The position numbers were made by a program, and so were the translations under genes. The notes beneath the pieces are model-generated. The model made no database searches. It had not been told where the DNA came from and saw nothing but the letters and a program-made list of their open reading frames with translations. Below, piece after piece: positions 62,656 through 64,000 of a DNA stretch of 64,000 nt (position 1 is the first letter of the stretch; every line of letters begins with the position of its first letter). This DNA is from CAWANF01 sp963783355. Its GTDB lineage: Bacteria > Bacteroidota > Rhodothermia > Balneolales > DATFMH01. The stretch spans positions 1 to 64,000 of the forward strand of contig CAWANF010000006.1 in NCBI GenBank assembly GCA_963783355.1, in the 5' to 3' direction.

Positions 62656-63525
62656 ATGAGCTCAGAATCTGCAGAGGAGCGTAAAATCATGAAAGGAGAT
62701 CCTCCAAAAGCCAAACGGAAAAGCCCGGATGCGGATATGCCTTTTCTGGATCACCTGGAAGAATTCCGGTGGAGAATAATCAAAGGCCTTATAGGTATAG
62801 CACTTGGTGTTGTCCTTGCTTTTATTTTTTCTCATTTCGTGATCAATGATATCTTATTGGGCCCGACTCATAAAGATTTTATCGTGTATCAATGGCTCCA
62901 TATTCATGCTGTAGATGTTATACTCCAAAGCCGTAAACTTCCCGGGCAATTTTTCACCTATTGGGGAACACTTATTGTAATGGGTGCCATCGCTGGATCT
63001 CCTATATTTTTCTTCCAGATGTATGCCTTCATTCAGCCCGCTATGGGCAAGTCATCAAAACGCAAGACAAAAGGAATCGTCTTTTTTATTACATTCCTCT
63101 TTATTATCGGTATCGCCTTCGGATACCTGATTCTGACTCCGTTCGCCCTTCAGTTTTTTACACAATTCAAGATTTCCGACGTCATTCAGAACTTTTTTGA
63201 TGTCAATGAGTACTTCAGTTCCCTGGCTATGTGGGTTCTGGCCTGTGGCGTTATTTTTCAATTACCTACGGTTGTTTATTTTCTCTCCAAAATTGGATTA
63301 TTAACTCCCGAGTTTCTCATAAAATACCGGCGCCATGCTATCATTGTATGTTTCGTGCTCGGTGCAGCCCTCACACCTCCGGATCCGCTTTCCCAGGCAC
63401 TGGTTGCTATTCCTTTATTGGGTTTATATCAAATAAGTATCATTATCAGCCGGGTAACCGTCAGACGCAGAAACAAAGATATCTTTGGTGACAAAAACGG
63501 ACCTGCAGGAGCAACACAATCCTAA
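62656..63525 (+). CDS. tatC: Twin-arginine translocase subunit TatC
   Basis: 289 residues, six transmembrane helices. The N-terminal DADMPFLDHLEEFRWRIIKG is the conserved HLeELR signature of TatC, and FQMYAFIQPAMGKSSKRKTK contains the typical post-helix-2 FxxPal-like motif. It recognises twin-arginine signal peptides. tatA is not in the window. Confidence 0.95.
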   Translation: MSSESAEERKIMKGDPPKAKRKSPDADMPFLDHLEEFRWRIIKGLIGIALGVVLAFIFSHFVINDILLGPTHKDFIVYQWLHIHAVDVILQSRKLPGQFFTYWGTLIVMGAIAGSPIFFFQMYAFIQPAMGKSSKRKTKGIVFFITFLFIIGIAFGYLILTPFALQFFTQFKISDVIQNFFDVNEYFSSLAMWVLACGVIFQLPTVVYFLSKIGLLTPEFLIKYRRHAIIVCFVLGAALTPPDPLSQALVAIPLLGLYQISIIISRVTVRRRNKDIFGDKNGPAGATQS

Positions 63526-63533
63526 TTTTTAAA

Positions 63534-63575
63534 AAGAGGATCGGATAACAGGTTTATTTCGATCTTCTTTTCTTT
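63534..63575 (+). terminator. Possible terminator after tatC
   Basis: AAGAGGATCG (63534-63543) pairs with CGATCTTCTT (63560-63569) with one G-T pair, followed by a T-rich run. Confidence 0.5.
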
Positions 63576-63591
63576 TTAGATACCCGTTCGT

Positions 63592-64000
63592 ATGGCTGAA
63601 TATAAATTTACCAATCGGCTTATTCACGAGACATCGCCATACCTTCTTCAACATGCCCACAATCCTGTCGATTGGTATCCATGGGGAGAAGAGGCTCTCG
63701 AAAAAGCAGCTACAGAAAACAAACTGATATTTCTAAGCATCGGTTATTCCAGCTGCCACTGGTGCCATGTTATGGAACATGAATCTTTTGAAGACGAATC
63801 TGTTGCAGCGTATCTGAATGAATATTTTGTCCCGATTAAGGTAGATCGCGAAGAACGGCCCGATCTTGACAGCATTTATATGGAAGCCGTGCAGCTCATG
63901 ACAGGACAGGGTGGCTGGCCATTGAATGTATGGCTGACTCCAAAAAAAATACCAATTTATGGCGGAACCTATTTCCCTCCGGTCGATCGATATCAACGTC
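63592..64000 (+). CDS. DUF255 / YyaL-type thioredoxin-domain protein (3' end outside window)
   Basis: 136 residues visible, open to the window end. The N-terminus NRLIHETSPYLLQHAHNPVD, then WGEEALEKA and the thioredoxin-like SSCHWCHVMEHESFED, followed by DREERPDLDSIY and TGQGGWPLNVWLTP, is the DUF255 (SPATA20/YyaL) family. The CHWC pair is the redox-like site. The full protein is usually about 680 residues with a C-terminal (alpha/alpha)6 domain. Function uncertain. Confidence 0.93.
   Translation, partial: MAEYKFTNRLIHETSPYLLQHAHNPVDWYPWGEEALEKAATENKLIFLSIGYSSCHWCHVMEHESFEDESVAAYLNEYFVPIKVDREERPDLDSIYMEAVQLMTGQGGWPLNVWLTPKKIPIYGGTYFPPVDRYQR

Overview
The window is chromosomal DNA, fairly AT-rich, from a Gram-negative heterotroph of the FCB superphylum (Bacteroidota, Ignavibacteriota, Calditrichota and relatives). 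The evidence is a type IX secretion sorting domain on the propeller protein at 33506-35821, a TonB-dependent receptor with a DUF4249 lipoprotein partner, lipoproteins carrying carboxypeptidase-regulatory-like domains, and a SusA-like periplasmic amylase. Several promoter-like sites have E. coli-type -35/-10 boxes and many genes have clear Shine-Dalgarno sites. This fits a lineage outside classical Bacteroidia, perhaps Ignavibacteriota- or Calditrichota-like. I cannot place it to genus.

Layout. 1-779: right part of an IS982-family insertion sequence. 798-1566: DeoR-type regulator with a frameshifted C-terminus. 1716-11867: six minus-strand genes resembling an undescribed biosynthetic or maturation locus: asparagine-synthase-like enzyme, radical SAM enzyme, FAD-dependent halogenase-like oxidoreductase, then a TPR/FG-GAP/ASPIC lipoprotein, an UnbV/CRTAC1-like protein and an UnbU (RnfD/NqrB-like) membrane protein. 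A divergent MFS transporter (12173-13819) faces it. 13834-31051 holds housekeeping and accessory genes: frameshifted ABC exporter, AhpD-like protein, aldo/keto reductase, small hypotheticals, a dead ferritin-like gene, pirin, S9 peptidase, methyltransferases, a second radical SAM protein and a GH30 glycosidase. 29084-33117 is a copper-handling operon: CopB-type ATPase, Met-rich cytochrome c, cytochrome c and a small protein. 33506-39591: T9SS-exported propeller protein and a heterodimeric ABC exporter. 39632-47616: lipoproteins, DUF99 protein, amidase, OxyR with a candidate divergent small RNA, and a porin-like protein. 48407-48772: tmRNA. 49008-57732: saccharopine-dehydrogenase-like protein, FloA/NfeD membrane pair, TonB receptor/DUF4249 pair and a sugar MFS. 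57816-64000: GH13 amylase under a LacI-like operator, DUF4159 protein, rpiB, glyA, tatC and the start of a DUF255 protein.

Working together. The sugar MFS, GH13 and GH30 enzymes, TonB receptor and LacI-like operator point to polysaccharide and oligosaccharide use. The copper operon, OxyR, pirin and AhpD-like genes point to metal and oxidative stress handling. The best candidate for an undescribed system is the 1716-13819 locus. It pairs the enediyne-cluster orphan family UnbU/UnbV with a radical SAM enzyme, an amide-forming ATP enzyme and a flavoenzyme, but contains no polyketide synthase. The second is a structured, terminator-ended transcript candidate divergent from oxyR, in the position of E. 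coli oxyS.

A notable technical feature is a series of single-base frameshifts in otherwise well-preserved genes, near positions 890, 4600, 15301, 20848, 28605, 45345 and 45530. Most are explained by one extra base, so sequencing error must be excluded before calling these genes dead. The ferritin-like gene at 19250-19732 is different: it has several in-frame stops and a missing core, and looks truly dead. No rRNA, tRNA or CRISPR array was seen.
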